DNA of 64,000 bases from Boletus sp. NGJ (taxonomy: Eukaryota > Basidiomycota > Agaricomycetes > Boletales > Boletaceae), in the NCBI GenBank assembly GCA_019096195.1, contig JAGTXK010000090.1:1-64000 (forward strand). Reading direction: 5' to 3'. This document shows, piece by piece, positions 1 to 11,996 of this stretch; the first letter of the stretch is position 1, and each line of letters begins with the position of its first letter. The position numbers were made by a program, and so were the translations under genes. The notes beneath the pieces were generated by a model. The model did no database searches and had not been told where the DNA came from. It worked only from the letters and a program-made list of their open reading frames with translations.

Positions 1-407
1 TGTAACACTGGTCCAGTAAACAACAAAGCATGGTTGCACTCTCCACTACTGAGTCAGAATACATTGGACTTAGTAATGCTGGACAGCATCTTGCATGGCT
101 TCAGACCTTCTTTGATGAAATTGGACATACACAAAAGGGTCCAACTGAGCTATTCTGTGACAATCAAGTGGCTATAATCCTATCCCGTGATCCACAGTTC
201 CAAGCACGAATCAAGCACATCCAATGGAAGTACCACTTTGTCAGAGATGACCTTGTCAGAAAGGGAGAAGCAATTGTTTGCTATGTTCTGACTGGAGACA
301 TGGTGGCAGATATACTTACAAAACCACTTGTAAGAGATCAACACTGGAAGTTCATTAAAGCTATGGGACTATGGTTATACTCGAGTGGGAGTGACAATAT
401 TCATCCA
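1..407 (+). mobile_element. Ty1/copia Pol C-terminus (RNase H), partial
   Basis: The protein read from position 30 carries the usual end of a Ty1/copia polyprotein: TTESEY near its start, a KHIQWKYHFVRD-like block in the middle and ADILTKPL near the end. In this family the segment is the RNase H domain, which removes RNA from the RNA-DNA hybrid during reverse transcription. The rest of the element lies beyond the left edge, so integrase and reverse transcriptase are not visible. A purine-rich stretch (GTGGGAG) and a probable LTR follow directly, as expected at the 3' end of such an element. Confidence 0.88.
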
Positions 408-1025
408 TGATCAAGTTCTGAACCATTCTGGTTCCGTCACTTCTGAACCTGGAAGTGCCATCCTGGAACCACATCCCAGAACCACTGGTTCCAAAGGTGC
501 TTCCAACATTTTCCCATGCCCTTCCGCAGGTTCCAAGACTATCATCCCGAAGCAGTTCCGGAACTGCTTCCAGAACTTTCCCACACTCATTCCAAACTCG
601 GAATGAGCTTTTATTATGGTTAGACTTTCATCATTTCTTAGCTGATACTTACATATATTACATGCTTCTTTCGGACCCATTCACACAACGTTACACATAA
701 CATAATATGAGTATACCTTCACCCATAGTATATATAGTCTTCACTCACTGACACACACCTCAGTCGTTTCCACCCTCTTAGGCAGCAGCTGAGTCTTGGG
801 CATTCCTGCCCTTTTCTAGATTCTGTCAGCTAGGATAAGGATAGTCCAGGCTGGCTATTGACTGAATATCCTTCTGGAAAAGTGTCAAGGGACCCTTTTC
901 TGTAAGTTGTCACAATTATAAGGCTGGATTTGCCTGGTCAAAGTCTGATTCTGACATATAATACCAGATCCACTTTTACATTGTCTGTATATCTCAAGAA
1001 AGAAGTTTGCTGACTGTTGTGATCA
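392..1025 (+). repeat. Probable 3' LTR of the copia element
   Basis: The segment begins TGACAATATT right after a purine-rich tract at the end of copia Pol. It contains a TATATATAG box near 727 and many GGTTCC/GGAACC words, and ends about TGATCA. The partner LTR is outside the window, so the right boundary is inferred from the TG...CA rule and from the start of helicase-related sequence just after it. Confidence 0.5.
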
Positions 1026-1835
1026 ATGTAAGTGATATGTGTAGTTTATATTCTGTATATAGTGTTATTAATGTTTCAATTCAATGTTAGGGCTTCACCT
1101 CCAACATCACCTCAGTGTGCATGGAGTGCTGCTTGCCGGACTGAATGTGACCAACGTCAAATTGGCTCTCCTTCCTTCTGTTGTCGTCCATGTTCTCCTC
1201 CTCAAAATATGGCTCAGAACATCCATAATGCTTTAATGGTATGTTGTCATATATTTATTGTGTATATAATATGAATAGTATATTGATTGAGTTTTTCAGC
1301 ATCATCCTCCTGTGCCTGTAGACTTGGCCAAGATCCTGAGTCAGACCAATGGGCACAACAGCTTCTTCACATTGGTGTAACTGATGGAGATCTCATACTT
1401 CCTGAACATATGCGTTGTGGTGATGACATGGCTTCCCTCATCAATGCCATATACTCCCTACTCCTTACTGGAAATCAGCAGCTTCCTGATCAGTACTTTC
1501 TGGATCGTACAATTCTCAATCCCAGAAATATCCAGGTCCATGAAATCAATTCCACTATTCTTAACTCTGCAGCACCTCAAGAAAAGTTCACCTATTTTAG
1601 TGCAGATTCAGTCACTGATCAGGAATATAACTATATTCTACCAGAGGTTCTCCACACTTTCAATCCCTCTGGGTTTCCTCTTCACAAACTGGAACTGAAG
1701 ATTGGTGTACCACTTATACTATTACACAATCTGGATCCCATTCATGGTCTTTATAATGGAACTCACTTGAGGCTGCTTAGATCTACTCGCAGGGTCTTGG
1801 AGTGCCGTGTATTAAGTGGAGATGGTGGTAATAAC
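1026..1835 (+). pseudogene. Helitron Pif1-like helicase, first piece
   Basis: From about 1300 to 1835 the reading frame matches the C-terminal half of the Pif1-type helicase of fungal Helitrons, rolling-circle transposons whose RepHel protein nicks, unwinds and transfers one strand. Visible blocks are FLDRTILNPRN, YFSADS, PHKLELKIGVPLILLHNLDP-like and NGTHLRLL. An intron-like gap with a GT donor near 1240 and a TTTTCAG acceptor near 1300 separates it from an upstream stretch (1080-1240) I do not recognise. The N-terminal Rep and Walker A parts are absent, so this is a remnant. The gene is interrupted at 1835 by a Gypsy element and resumes at 9856 with the next family block. Confidence 0.75.
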
Positions 1836-2175
1836 TGAAACGACTCTGACATTTTCCCATAAGATTATTGTAGTTAGCTAAGACCTAGTGATCCCACGAA
1901 CGCTTATGTAGTTACCTTACACCTAGACCTTAAGTCTAGAACCCTATGTCAGAGCTACATCACAACCCCATACCCATAGAACAGCCCAGACCCCACTACA
2001 TCACTGTACGTCATATGGAACATTCTAGCACTTTCCATGCTGGCCCCAAACCAAGGACCATAGATAGTATATAAGTAGCATAGTAACATCTGTATTCAGT
2101 AGCTTTGGAATTCCTTTTCTCTCTCTTGGATAGCGTGCTTTGCGCCCCTCAAGATATTAAGGCTTTTCCCTTTCA
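1836..2175 (+). repeat. 5' LTR of Gypsy element 1
   Basis: 340 bp, matching 9511-9850 except at about five sites. A TATATAAG box lies at 2068-2075, about 30 bases before TAGCTTTGGAATT (2100-2112), the likely transcript start. Confidence 0.95.
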
Positions 2176-2188
2176 AATTCCAAAGCTA
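2176..2188 (+). promoter_or_regulatory. Self-priming primer-binding site, Gypsy element 1
   Basis: The 13 bases after the 5' LTR, AATTCCAAAGCTA, are the exact reverse complement of TAGCTTTGGAATT at 2100-2112, about 30 bases past the LTR TATA box. Tf1/sushi-type chromoviruses are known to prime on the 5' end of their own transcript rather than a tRNA, and this layout fits that. Confidence 0.75.
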
Positions 2189-2989
2189 TTACCTTGTCCC
2201 CAGGCTCTTCACCTCTGGACATTTCTACTCCTCTCCCTACTCGCTTTTGCCTAGTTGGCACAAACTTTTTGCCTGCTAGTACCACTCTCACCTTCAACCC
2301 AGACCCTCCCCGCATCAATCCTCAGAGAAACCAAAACCCCTTGTTAGCGATAGACATAATCCCAGCCTACTAGGTGGTGGTCAGCACGAGGTCAGCTTCG
2401 ACTACAGGAGAAGATAAGGAGGTAATGGTCACCTTCCCTTCCTCCCTTCACTTCCGAACACACGGGCTCTTTGCTGCTGTTCACCCCTTGCCGGACCTTA
2501 GGCTTAGAGGAACCCGCTAGTACACGTGACGTACTTGAGTAAAGCACTTGTTGAAGCGCTTGCATATACGCTCATCCAGCGTCAGAAATACGGATAATGT
2601 TGCTATTGGGCATAGAGCACTAGCCCCCGTTTTCAAGTGCGTGTCGACTCAGATGTACGTTGGTCCTACGATAGTGGACTCAGGTTTGCATGATCACCCG
2701 TGACATCACGTAGCTACGACAAGGGGATTTACCTTGACTTTCCCCCATGTAGCACCTTCCTGTAGTACGGAAGTTATCCTCTGGTTCCTTCTTTCAACTC
2801 TCTCACTTCCAGACAGTGTGTGGTCTTTCCTGCCATTTTCTTTTTCAAGCTGCCTCCAGAACAAACCTGCCCCTATAACATTTCCGCTGCTGATATGTCT
2901 GGGCTCACCCTGAATATAGCCTAGTCATCCACACCACTCTCACCACTTACTTGCCGATGTTTACCCAGTGCGTACACACTATCACACGT

Positions 2990-5250
2990 TTAGCTGAGCT
3001 CGCAGGACTCTGCTGTGATGACCACAGCCCTGAGCCCCTATAGTCGCCCTGCCTCTGCCACACCCACTGCTCCTGGGAGCTTCAGAGATCTCGCCCAGAG
3101 GGCAGCAGCCCAGGGCCTCCCCACTCTCCAACTTCCTCAATCTGCACCCTATCTCCCAGTGGCTACCCACCTGCAGCGAGAGGTGGCCCAGTACAACTTA
3201 CACCAATCGGTCCTGTGGTACAACATATGGCGCCAGCAGTTCACGGAAGACCCCACAGCGGCTGGACCGCCACCCCCCATCAAGGACCCAATCTCCCTAG
3301 GCCCCATCCAGGTCAACATCCCATCCCCAGCCCGAACACCCCAGGTCCTTCCATAGGCCCCTCCTCCATCCCAACCCCTGCCATCCCCGCTGTCACCACC
3401 CTCTGGCCCGAGTTCACCTGGGCAGCCGAGGGTGCCAGCACGTGGATTTCCCCCGACTTCCCCCCGGATTGGCAAGAGCTTGGCCTCCAAGCCGGAGCAC
3501 TACAACGGGAATAAGGAAAGGTTCGTCCAGTAGTGGCGAATGATGACCTTGTATCTAAGTGGCTTTGAGACCGAGCCAACCAACCGACAGAAAATCCTCA
3601 TCACACTCTCATACATGCGCGGTGATAATGCAGCTGGCCGCTTCTCCGACTTGCTGGCCGAGGGCAATGTGTACACCCTCGTCAGCTATGAGTTCTTCGT
3701 CAATAAGTTGAAAAAGACTGTTATGCCGGATAACAATGTGACACATTCCCGTATAATCCCTGTTGGATTATAGGACTAGCAGGACTTGAGGGATTACTCA
3801 ACCTCCAGAGGCCCAACGGTTTCCTCTGACTGGGGACCAACTGCTAGCTTTACGTAGAGTCCTCTCGTTACCTCTACGACCAATGGCGAAGTCTCGGATT
3901 TACCACGGAATCCCAATCCTATAAGAAGGGTGGGCAGACCGGTGTGCAGGTCAAGGAGCAGTAGCCTTCCGTCTGCTGATTCCTTGGGCTTACTGGGCCT
4001 AGTATTGGTGGTGGAGTCCCGGGCTTGCTGGGTCAGTGGCGGAGTCCTGACTGACGACGACCAACCTCTTGTTGGTTGTTTGTGTTGCCGAAGCTTTTAG
4101 GAGCTGGTAACGGCAACAACGGCACACAAGTGCAAAGTGATGAGTAGGATTATCACGAGCACGAGGGTGAGCACCTCCAGATCGCGGGAGAAGGCTTCTG
4201 AGGTGAAGTGGAACCTTTTAGCAGGAGAAGCAGTAGATTACACGGGAAGGAGTGTAGATCTAGGTTAGAGTTACATGAAGGGCCCGCATCCCTATTTATA
4301 GGCCTTGCCCATCTAGGGCAGGCTTCGTAACGAATATAGTAATGTTTAGTCGCAGACGAAAGATTACTATAAACGGATCAAGGCATGAGTCGAATGGGGA
4401 AAGTAGGAATACTGGGCTATGTGCGAGAGAGCATAGCCAAGGAGGTAATGTCTATGATCGGGTCAAAAAGGAAGAGAGCATATATCAGGTGAAATAGGGA
4501 GGCAGTGTCCATACCAAATGGGTAGGTTCCTAAAAAGGAAGTTATGAATAACTTCCTAGAAAGGTAGTTCTGGATGGGGCAATGTCTGGGTCGGTGTCGT
4601 GGGGGAATCCCTGGTTAGAGTTGAAGAATAGGTCATCCCATAGTCCTACAGGGGGAAAAGGAAGGGGAAAAGATGTACCCCCTTTGGTAACCGTAACAAA
4701 GACCTTCCAACCCACTGGCCTTGCCAGACAGGCTGAGCAGAAACTCTTCACCCTCAGACAGGGGAAGAACGTGGTGGAAGATTACTTCACCCACCTCTAC
4801 CAGCTGGCAATGGAGGCCAAGTTTGACATATGAATCAATGGGCGAATGATTGTCAACCAAATACACCACCAAGCTCACAATGACCTGGTGGAGTATGTCG
4901 AGAGGTACAAGCCTGACCTCATCGACAGCACCAACATTCGTGAATGGGAACAGGCACTTGTGAGGGCAGAAGAAGTCCTCAGCGCCATTGCAGAATGAAA
5001 GAAGGCAACTTCTGTTTACATGACCGGCCCTACCTACAACCCATGCTTCATCCCTCGCCCCCACTACACCCCATCAACAACCACTCCTCCCACTCCAACG
5101 CCTGCTGTGCGTCCACGCCCACAACAAACCAGGACATTCCCTGGACAAGGCGCTCCAATGGAGCTGGACAAGGCACGTGCAGCCAGCCTGTGCAGAAAGT
5201 GTAGAAAACCTTGGCTGTGTGCAGACCACCCCCCCACCCTTGCCCACAGG
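2990..5250 (+). mobile_element. Gag region of Gypsy element 1
   Basis: A proline-rich N-terminal segment (3015-3356) is followed by capsid-like stretches, for example around 3540-3710 and 4704-5000. One of these (4715-4830) carries AEQKLFTLRQGKNVVEDYF, the usual retrotransposon Gag helix pattern. The PMELD block near 5155 precedes a short cysteine-containing segment. Gag packages the element RNA. The region is interrupted by a solo LTR (3719-4698) and is broken. Confidence 0.75.
3719..4698 (+). repeat. Solo LTR, family TGTTACG, copy 1
   Basis: A 980-bp TG...CA segment with target duplication aagac (3714-3718 and 4699-4703), sitting inside Gag of Gypsy element 1. It is colinear with 11997-12974 and, more diverged and reversed, with 43545-44366. 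No internal coding region lies beside it, so it is a solo LTR left by recombination between two LTRs. It is younger than the element it sits in. Confidence 0.93.
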
Positions 5251-5659
5251 TGAGAAGTATCACAGTAAATGGACAAGAAGTGTCCTCAAACATGTTTGTG
5301 GCCATCTGGGCCATGATGGACTCAGCAGAGGCTCCTCAGGAGGAGCCAGTAGTATATGCCTCCAATGTAGCGAATGATCTGGGTTTTCAACCTGTACAGT
5401 AGATACTAGTCAACCTACTGTACCCCCTAAGTCATTGTCAAGAAATAGATTTGCAGTTCTGGACATTGACGAGACTGAAACTGAAAACCGAGTGAACCTC
5501 CCTGGTACCCTGCCAGTCAGGGGCATAACCATCCTGCTGTGAAAGGTGAAGTTCACGCCGTCCATAAAGCTAGATGATGGACCAAACGACACTGACACCA
5601 TACCCTGCAAACACCCCAAGGAAGTATGAAAGGAAGAGACATCCTCTCATTCTTGGTTA

Positions 5660-8600
5660 AACATGTTAGACCCGTGGTCTATATGTTGGATGAAGGCTCA
5701 GGTGGAAAATACAGATGTAGAGCGAAGCATCCACCACCTCAAGTCCTTCGTCCACAACACCAGAACGATCAAAGTGTCTCAGGACATCATACAAGACCTT
5801 CAACATGCTCCCAAATTCTGGAAAGCCTCCCCCCAATTAACCAAACAAAACTCCTTGGAGATCCCCATCAAGGTAACTCTTGCAAACTGTCAGACCACTG
5901 AAGTCAAGGCACTGATTGACTCAGGTTGCACTGGATCATCCATACACAAGGAGTTCATGGCTAAAAAGGGGGTACCCACCCACTCGCTCCCTCATCCCCT
6001 CACCATATATAATGCTGATGGCACACCAAATGCCAGAGGCAAAGTAGAAAAGTTCGTGATACTCAAGCTTCAAATCCACGACCACAAGGAACAGTTGGCC
6101 CTTGCCATAACAAACCTTGGGCCCAACATAATATTCCTTGGACATGACTGGCTGAAGATGCATAACCCAGCCATTGATTGGAAAATGGATAGAATCTCCT
6201 TCCACTGTAAGGGAGATCACATCATGAACAACGTAGATGAGGAAGAGGATGAATTGGACGTAGACTACATGCCCTCCCAAGGCAACCGCCTATTCAAAAT
6301 TGATGTAGTAGAATACATGAGAAATTGAAATGTCGCCACAGAGATAGCCATTAAGGACTACACCCAAAAGAAAAAGAAAACCTTCGAGGAAGCTGCCCCG
6401 AAGTACATCCACGAGTTCAAAGACGTCTTCAACAAAGAGAGCTTCGATGCGCTACCTCCAAGACGCCCCTGGGATCATGCCATTGAGCTCCTCCCAGGAA
6501 ACCATGAAGTAGACTGCAAAGTCTACCCACTAAACCCCAGCGAACAAAAAGAACTCGATGCCTTCCTCGAGGAGAATCTCAAGTCTGGAAGAATATGATC
6601 TTCCAAGTCCCCCTTCGCATTGGCATTTTTCTTTATCAAGAAGAAAGACGGACGCCTCCGCCCCATACAAGACTACCGCAAGCTAAATGCGGTAACCAAG
6701 AGAAACTAATACCCCCCCCTCCCACTCATAAATGAGCTGGTCAACAAGCTCAAATCAGCCAAGTACTACACCAAATTCAATGTGAGATGGGGTTACAACA
6801 ATGTACGGATGGCAGAAGGAGACAAGTGGAAGGCAGCCTTCCAAATGAACCATGGGCTATTCAAGCCACTCGTGATGTTCTTCGGACTCACCAATTCCCT
6901 GGCAACGTTCCAAACCATGATGAACATGCTATTCAAAAATTTGGTGGACTGAGGCGTAGTGGTCGTCTACATAGACAACATCATGATATTCATGAAGACA
7001 CTCGAAGAGCACTGAAAAGTGATATGCAAAGTACTACAAATCCTGAGAGATGCCCACCTTTATCTGCGTCACAACAAGTGCAACTTTGAAGTCCAAGAGA
7101 TCGAATTCCTTGGACTCATTGTTGCGCAAGACAAGGTCAAGATGGATGGAAAGAAAGTGGAAGCCATCAAAAGCTGGCCAACTCCCACATCGAAGAAAAC
7201 GCTGAGAGGTTTCTTTGGATTTCTCAACTTTTACCAATGGTTCATCAAGAACTTCACCATGATCGCGCGCCCCCTAAACATGCTTACATCGGTGAAGAAA
7301 GACTTTGAGTGGACGACAACCTGTCAAGAAGCCTTCCAAACCCTCAAGGACACCATCTCCTCCACCCTGGCACTGGCCATGCCAACCAATGATGACCCCT
7401 ACTGCATCAAAACTGACAGTTCCAGCATCAGCATTGGTGCCATCCTCTCCCAACGACATGATAGTGCATGACACCCCGTCGCCTTTATCTCCCGTTCCCT
7501 CAATGATGCCAAGTGGAACTACCATGTGGCTGATTTGGAGATGCTCACCATCATGTTCGCCCTCAACAAATGGTGACAATACCTCCTTGAAGCCGCACAC
7601 CCAATCGAAATCTGGATGGACCACAAGAACCTCGAGTTCTTCCGCTGCCCGCAGGATCTAACACGTCGCCAGGCCAGATGGCAACAAATACTACAAGAAT
7701 ACCACGTAGTAATCAGCCACCGACCCAGCAAAACCAACCCTGCAGATCCTCTGTCCCAGAGGCCAGACTTTGAAAAGGGGGTGACATCTGATAACACCGC
7801 ACAAACACTACTTCCTGACGCACTTTTTTCACCCCCATCATCGCCAACCTCCATGACAGTCTCCCTCAAGGCCGTCACACCAGTGAGCACACTCTCAAGA
7901 ATCACCAAGATGCAGTACAAGCTCGAGCAATTCGCCAAAGACAGCCTAAAGAAGGAGGACTTGCCTTGGACCTGCAAAGAAGGACTCGTCCACTGGAAAT
8001 CGCTCATGTATGTGCCAAACAACGTGAAACTCCGAGAGGACATCCCCATTGCCAACCATGATCACCCGATCGCCGGCCATCCCGGTATCCGGCAAATGCA
8101 TGACTTAATCATGAGTGAATACTATTGGCCATCACTACGAAGAGACGTGGAGTCATACATAAAAGGCTGTGACACATGTCAAAAGGTTAAAGCTAAAACC
8201 TTGACAATCCACACGCCGCTCCACCCAAATGAAATCCCATCATCCCCATGGGAAATCATCTCTGTAGACCTGATCAGCCCCCTCCCCCAATCAGACAGCA
8301 AGAATGCCATCCTAGTCGTCGTCAACCATTTCTCGAAAATGATCCACCTGGTACCAGTAATGGACACCATCATGTCACAAGGAGTCACGACGATCTTCCG
8401 CGACCAGATATTCAAACTCCATGGCGTCCCCCACAAGGTGATCTCAGATCGAGGAACGCAATTCGTATTGTCATTCATGCGTGACCCCTACTCCCTCCTC
8501 GGCATTGAAGCCAATCCGTCCATGGCCTACCATCCTCAGACTGACGGCCAGACGGAACACATCAACCGAGAGGTAGAAAAGTACTTGCACATCTACATTA

Positions 8601-9499
8601 ACCATCGCCAAACCGACTGGGCAGAATGGCTACCACTAGCCGAGTTCACCCACAACTCCCAGACCACTAGCCCCACAGGTGTCTCACCATTCTTGCTCAA
8701 CTACAGGCAACAACCACTCATACCCAACAAGAGAGTGGAAGTACAGAACGAGTCTGCCACCTTCTTTGCCGAGACGATGAAGACGCACCACAACTCGGCA
8801 AAGGACGCACTAGAGAAAGCGGCACAGGCAATGAAGAAATCACATGACAAACGTGCCACCCCTGCCATCAAATACACTGTTGGCCAACAGGTTCTACTCA
8901 AAGGAACTCACATCCGAACAGACCGACCAACAAAGAAATTCGACGACAAATGACACAGGCTGTTCAGAGTGAAATGAAAGGTGGGCGAAGCCTCCTACAA
9001 GCTCAACCTCCCAAAGACGTGGAAAGGGATCCACCCCATCTTCCACAAATCACTCCTCACACCCTATCACCCTGGCACATCCCCCTCCCAAATGAAACCA
9101 AAACCACCACCCCTGGTTATTGTCCAACAACAGGAGGAATACGAGGTCAAACACATTGCCAACTCACAGAAGCAACGCGGTAAAATGGAGTATCTCGTAC
9201 AATGGAAGGGATACCCCTGCAGGGAATGCACCTGGGAACCGAAGAGGAACATCTCAAATGCCCCACAGATGACTGAGAAATTCCACCGTGAGAACCCCAC
9301 CGCTATCCACACCCTTGCTGACAACAAGTGCAACTGCCCAACATGCGCATTCCCCAGCACCTTGCTATTCAACAACCCATCCTTCCACTTGTATGCCGCA
9401 TCCCTCAACCGCCTCCCCAACCACCTCTTTGAGATTCCTGAACCCAATAGCAACGTCAAGCTCACCGGTATCATTGTTGACCAGGAGTTCAATGGCTAA
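5660..9499 (+). mobile_element. Pol region of Gypsy element 1
   Basis: Family parts in order: aspartic protease with LIDSGCTGSS (near 5920); reverse transcriptase with KKDGRLRP and YIDNIMIF-like blocks (about 6390-7090); the RT connection and RNase H with KTDSSSISIGAILSQ (about 7090-7770); integrase zinc region and core with DLISPLPQS, SDRGTQFV and HPQTDGQTEHINREVE (about 7770-8950); and a chromodomain with KMEYLVQWKGYP and CTWEPKRN (about 9180-9260), which in chromoviruses directs insertion to marked chromatin. The region is broken in several places. Confidence 0.9.
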
Positions 9500-9510
9500 A
9501 AAGGGGGTAA

Positions 9511-9850
9511 TGAAATGACTCTGACATTTTCCCATAAGATTATTGTAGTTAGCTAAGACCTAGTGATCCCACGAACGCTTATGTAGTTACCTTACACCTA
9601 GACCTTAAGTCTAGAACCCTATGTCAGAGCTACGTCACAACCCCATACCCATAGAACAGCCCAGACCCCACTACATCACTGTACGTCATATGGAACATTC
9701 TAGCACTTTCCATGCTGGCCCCAAACCAAGGACCATAGATAGTATATAAGTAGCGTAGTAACATCTGTATTCGGTAGCTTTGGAATTCCTTTTCTCTCTC
9801 TTGGATAGCGCGCTTTGCGCCCCTCAAGATATTAAGGCTTTTCCCTTTCA
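9511..9850 (+). repeat. 3' LTR of Gypsy element 1
   Basis: 340 bp, starting TGAAATGACT after the polypurine tract AAAAAGGGGG (9499-9508) and ending CTTTCA. It is followed by the target duplication ataac. Confidence 0.95.
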
Positions 9851-9855
9851 ATAAC

Positions 9856-10167
9856 GCTAACAATGTGGTTTTGATTCCTAGATTGGCCCTTGACTCTGGC
9901 TTGGAAGATTCTCCAGTTTCATTTCGTTGCTTCCAATTCTCCATGCATTTGGCCTATGCTATGACAATCAATAAGGCTCAAGGTCAAACAGTGAAGCATG
10001 TTGGTCTCAATTTGAGCACTTCTGTTTTCTCTCATGGACAACTTTATATAGCACTTTCACATTGCACTCATCCCAGAAACATTAAAATACTTTTTCCTAA
10101 TGATCAACAAAATACCAAAACTACAAATGTAGTTTGGAATGAAGTATTTAGAAACTTGGAACTTTGA
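9856..10167 (+). pseudogene. Helitron Pif1-like helicase, C-terminal piece
   Basis: Directly after the Gypsy element the helicase continues with IPRLALDSG, then FRCFQFSMHLAYAMTINKAQGQT (the Pif1 motif where the AMTINKAQGQT core couples ATP use to DNA binding) and FSHGQLYIALS (helicase motif VI region). It ends in a natural stop at 10165-10167. The two helicase pieces are adjacent blocks of one family, and the 5-bp word ataac flanks the intervening element on both sides, so one insertion split the gene. The Helitron's 3' hairpin and CTRR end were not found in the roughly 40 bases before the Tc1 element or after it. Confidence 0.8.
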
Positions 10168-10205
10168 TTCAATTGTACTATAGTTGTATGACATGTAACA
10201 GAGTA

Positions 10206-11807
10206 CAGTGGCTCAAAAAAGTGTCCCAATGTTTGACTATTTTGCAAAGACTTGACATTTGCAAAAGAACCAAAAGGTATTACCCCTAACCCTTGCTGGG
10301 CCATTGATAGCCCTAATCCTTGCCCTGAAGATGAGCCCTTAGTCATGTGAGTTGGTTGTCATGGTACTGAGTTATAGCCATATTAAAAGGATATGTCATT
10401 GGGACACTTATTTGACCCTGATATTATCAACTATCATTTAGTAAATAACATAAGGTTCTGATGGATGCTGTGCTTCAACCCTGTCTGATTATGTCACTTA
10501 CATAACTCCAAATGGTATAAAGAGCAGAGATACCATTCAGCCAACCCTACTTCATTATGAAATCCACTCCCTCCTCTGCTAGAGCCAATATTCTTTTTCT
10601 CTCTGAATCTGGCCTTTCTACTAGGCAAATATCATTCCAAACTGGTCTGGGGAAGTCTACTGTGGCCAGGGTTATCAAGGAGATCCACCCAGGCAAGGAA
10701 AACATCAAATTAGGATGTCCTTCTAAACTTTCTCCTACTGATAAAAGGAGAATTGTCTCTGGTATTACCTCTGGCAAAGTTGAAAATGCTGTCCAGGCTA
10801 CCCATCTCATCAATTCTGCTCTCTCTTCTCCTGTCTCTGCTCAAACTGTTAGGAATGTTCTCAAGTCTGCATCTCTCAAGGCTGTAGTCAAGAAAAAGAA
10901 GCCACTCTTGTCTGTGAAGCATAGGCAACATAGGCTAGCCTTTGCTCTCAAGCACCAACATTGGACTGTGGAGGACTGGACTAGGGTTATATGGTCAGAT
11001 GAAACCAAGATCAACAGGATTGGGTCAGATGGAAGGAAGTATGTATGGAAATTGGCAGGAAAGTCTTTGCAAGACAAGGAAGTTCAGGGAACAGTAAAGT
11101 TTGGAGGAGGTTCCTTGATGGTTTGGGGATGCATGAGTTGGAGTGGAGTGGGGATTCTTGCAGAGGTTGAAGGGAGGATGAATGCTGAGCAGTATGTCTC
11201 CATTTTGGAGGATAATCTGCTTCCTTCCATGGAAAATTCTGGAATTCCTGAAGAGAGCATTATCTTTCAACGAGATAATGACCCCAAGCACACCTCTAAA
11301 AGAGCCAAGGAGTGGCTGGAATCTCAAGGGATCAAGCTTCTTGACTGGCCAGCACAATCTCCAGACCCTTAATCCCATTGAACATCTCTGGCAAATCCTC
11401 AAAAAAAAACTCAATAGCTAGACAACACCACCAAAAGGAGTATGGGAGCTTTGGGAGAGAATTGAAGTGGAGTGGGGGAAGATAGAGGTTGAGGAGTGTC
11501 AAGGATTGATAGAGAGTATGCCTAGAAGACTAGAGGCAGTGATAAAAGCAAAGGGAGGGCATACAAAGTACTAAATTGAAGAATAGAAATGTTGCTCAAA
11601 AAAAGTGTCCCAATGACATGTCACTTTAAGATGGCTATAGCTCGGTGCCATGACAACCAAATCACATGGCTAAGGGCTCATCTTCAGGGCAAGGATTAGG
11701 GCTATCAATGGCCCAGCAAGGGTTAGGGCTACATACCTTTTGGTTCTTTTGCAAATGTCAAGTCTTTGCAAAATAGTCAAACATTGGGACACTTTTTTGA
11801 GCCACTG
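10206..11807 (+). mobile_element. Tc1/mariner element with ~215-bp TIRs
   Basis: A 1602-bp element starts CAGTGGCTC and ends GAGCCACTG, flanked by TA on both sides (10204-10205, 11808-11809), the fixed target of Tc1/mariner transposons. The terminal inverted repeats are about 215 bp (10206-10420 and 11593-11807) and very similar. Each TIR holds a second, inverted copy of its own tip motif at its inner end. The transposase between them is of DD34E type but disrupted, so this copy is not autonomous. It lies about 40 bp after the helicase stop. Confidence 0.93.
10557..11574 (+). pseudogene. Tc1/mariner DD34E transposase, frameshifted
   Basis: The ATG at 10557 opens a 271-residue frame. Residues ~5-45 form a helix-turn-helix (LSTRQISFQTGLGKSTVARV), with a second DNA-binding segment to about residue 100. 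The catalytic domain shows the first aspartate in IWSDETKI, a GGGSLMVWG block and the second aspartate in FQRDNDPKHTS. Exactly 34 residues separate that aspartate from the glutamate of NPIEHLW, but the glutamate is in another frame: one extra base in a C run near 11364-11368 ends the first frame just after SPDP. A TAG at 11419-11421 then stops the tail, which would otherwise run to 11574. The family cuts and pastes at TA dinucleotides. Confidence 0.93.
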
Positions 11808-11996
11808 TATCAGTAATAGGATCAATGGTATACCAAACTGTACTTCTGCAGCCACATCTATCACTTGGAAATGCAATTTATCCAGCTTGACTCCTCCAAG
11901 GTGGGTACATATTTGGTGTGAATGATGGTCAACACGTTCATCTTTGCTGCTCGAGGGACAAGGGGAAAATACGGTGCTTCAAATATATTGGGGCCC
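11808..11996. other. Boundary between Helitron remnant and WD40 unit 0
   Basis: From about 11925 (GCTCGAGGGACAAGGGG) the sequence resembles the upstream end of WD40 unit C near 38200 (GCTCGAGGGACGAGGGG), so the tandem array begins about here. The first hundred bases probably belong to the Helitron remnant. No gene is seen. Confidence 0.45.

Larger units (their letters stand above)
1836..9850 (+). mobile_element. Ty3/Gypsy chromovirus 1, full length, broken
   Basis: Two 340-bp LTRs (TG...CA) differing at about five sites bound an 8-kb element inserted in the Helitron helicase with target duplication ataac (1831-1835 and 9851-9855). Inside, in order, are a Gag region, an aspartic protease with DSGC, reverse transcriptase with YIDN, RNase H, integrase with HHCC and DGQTE regions, and a chromodomain. 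That order and the chromodomain place it among chromoviruses. The near-identical LTRs point to a recent insertion. It is broken, with roughly ten breaks across gag-pol, and a 980-bp solo LTR of another family sits inside Gag. Confidence 0.93.

Noticed and set aside
1032-1274. 80-codon frame upstream of the Helitron helicase as a separate small gene
   Set aside because: It starts inside an intron-like sequence and has no recognisable motif; probably part of the helicase remnant.
3149-3579. Long minus-strand open frames opposite the Gag of Gypsy element 1
   Set aside because: Gly/Pro-rich shadows of a proline-rich plus-strand region; no motif of their own.
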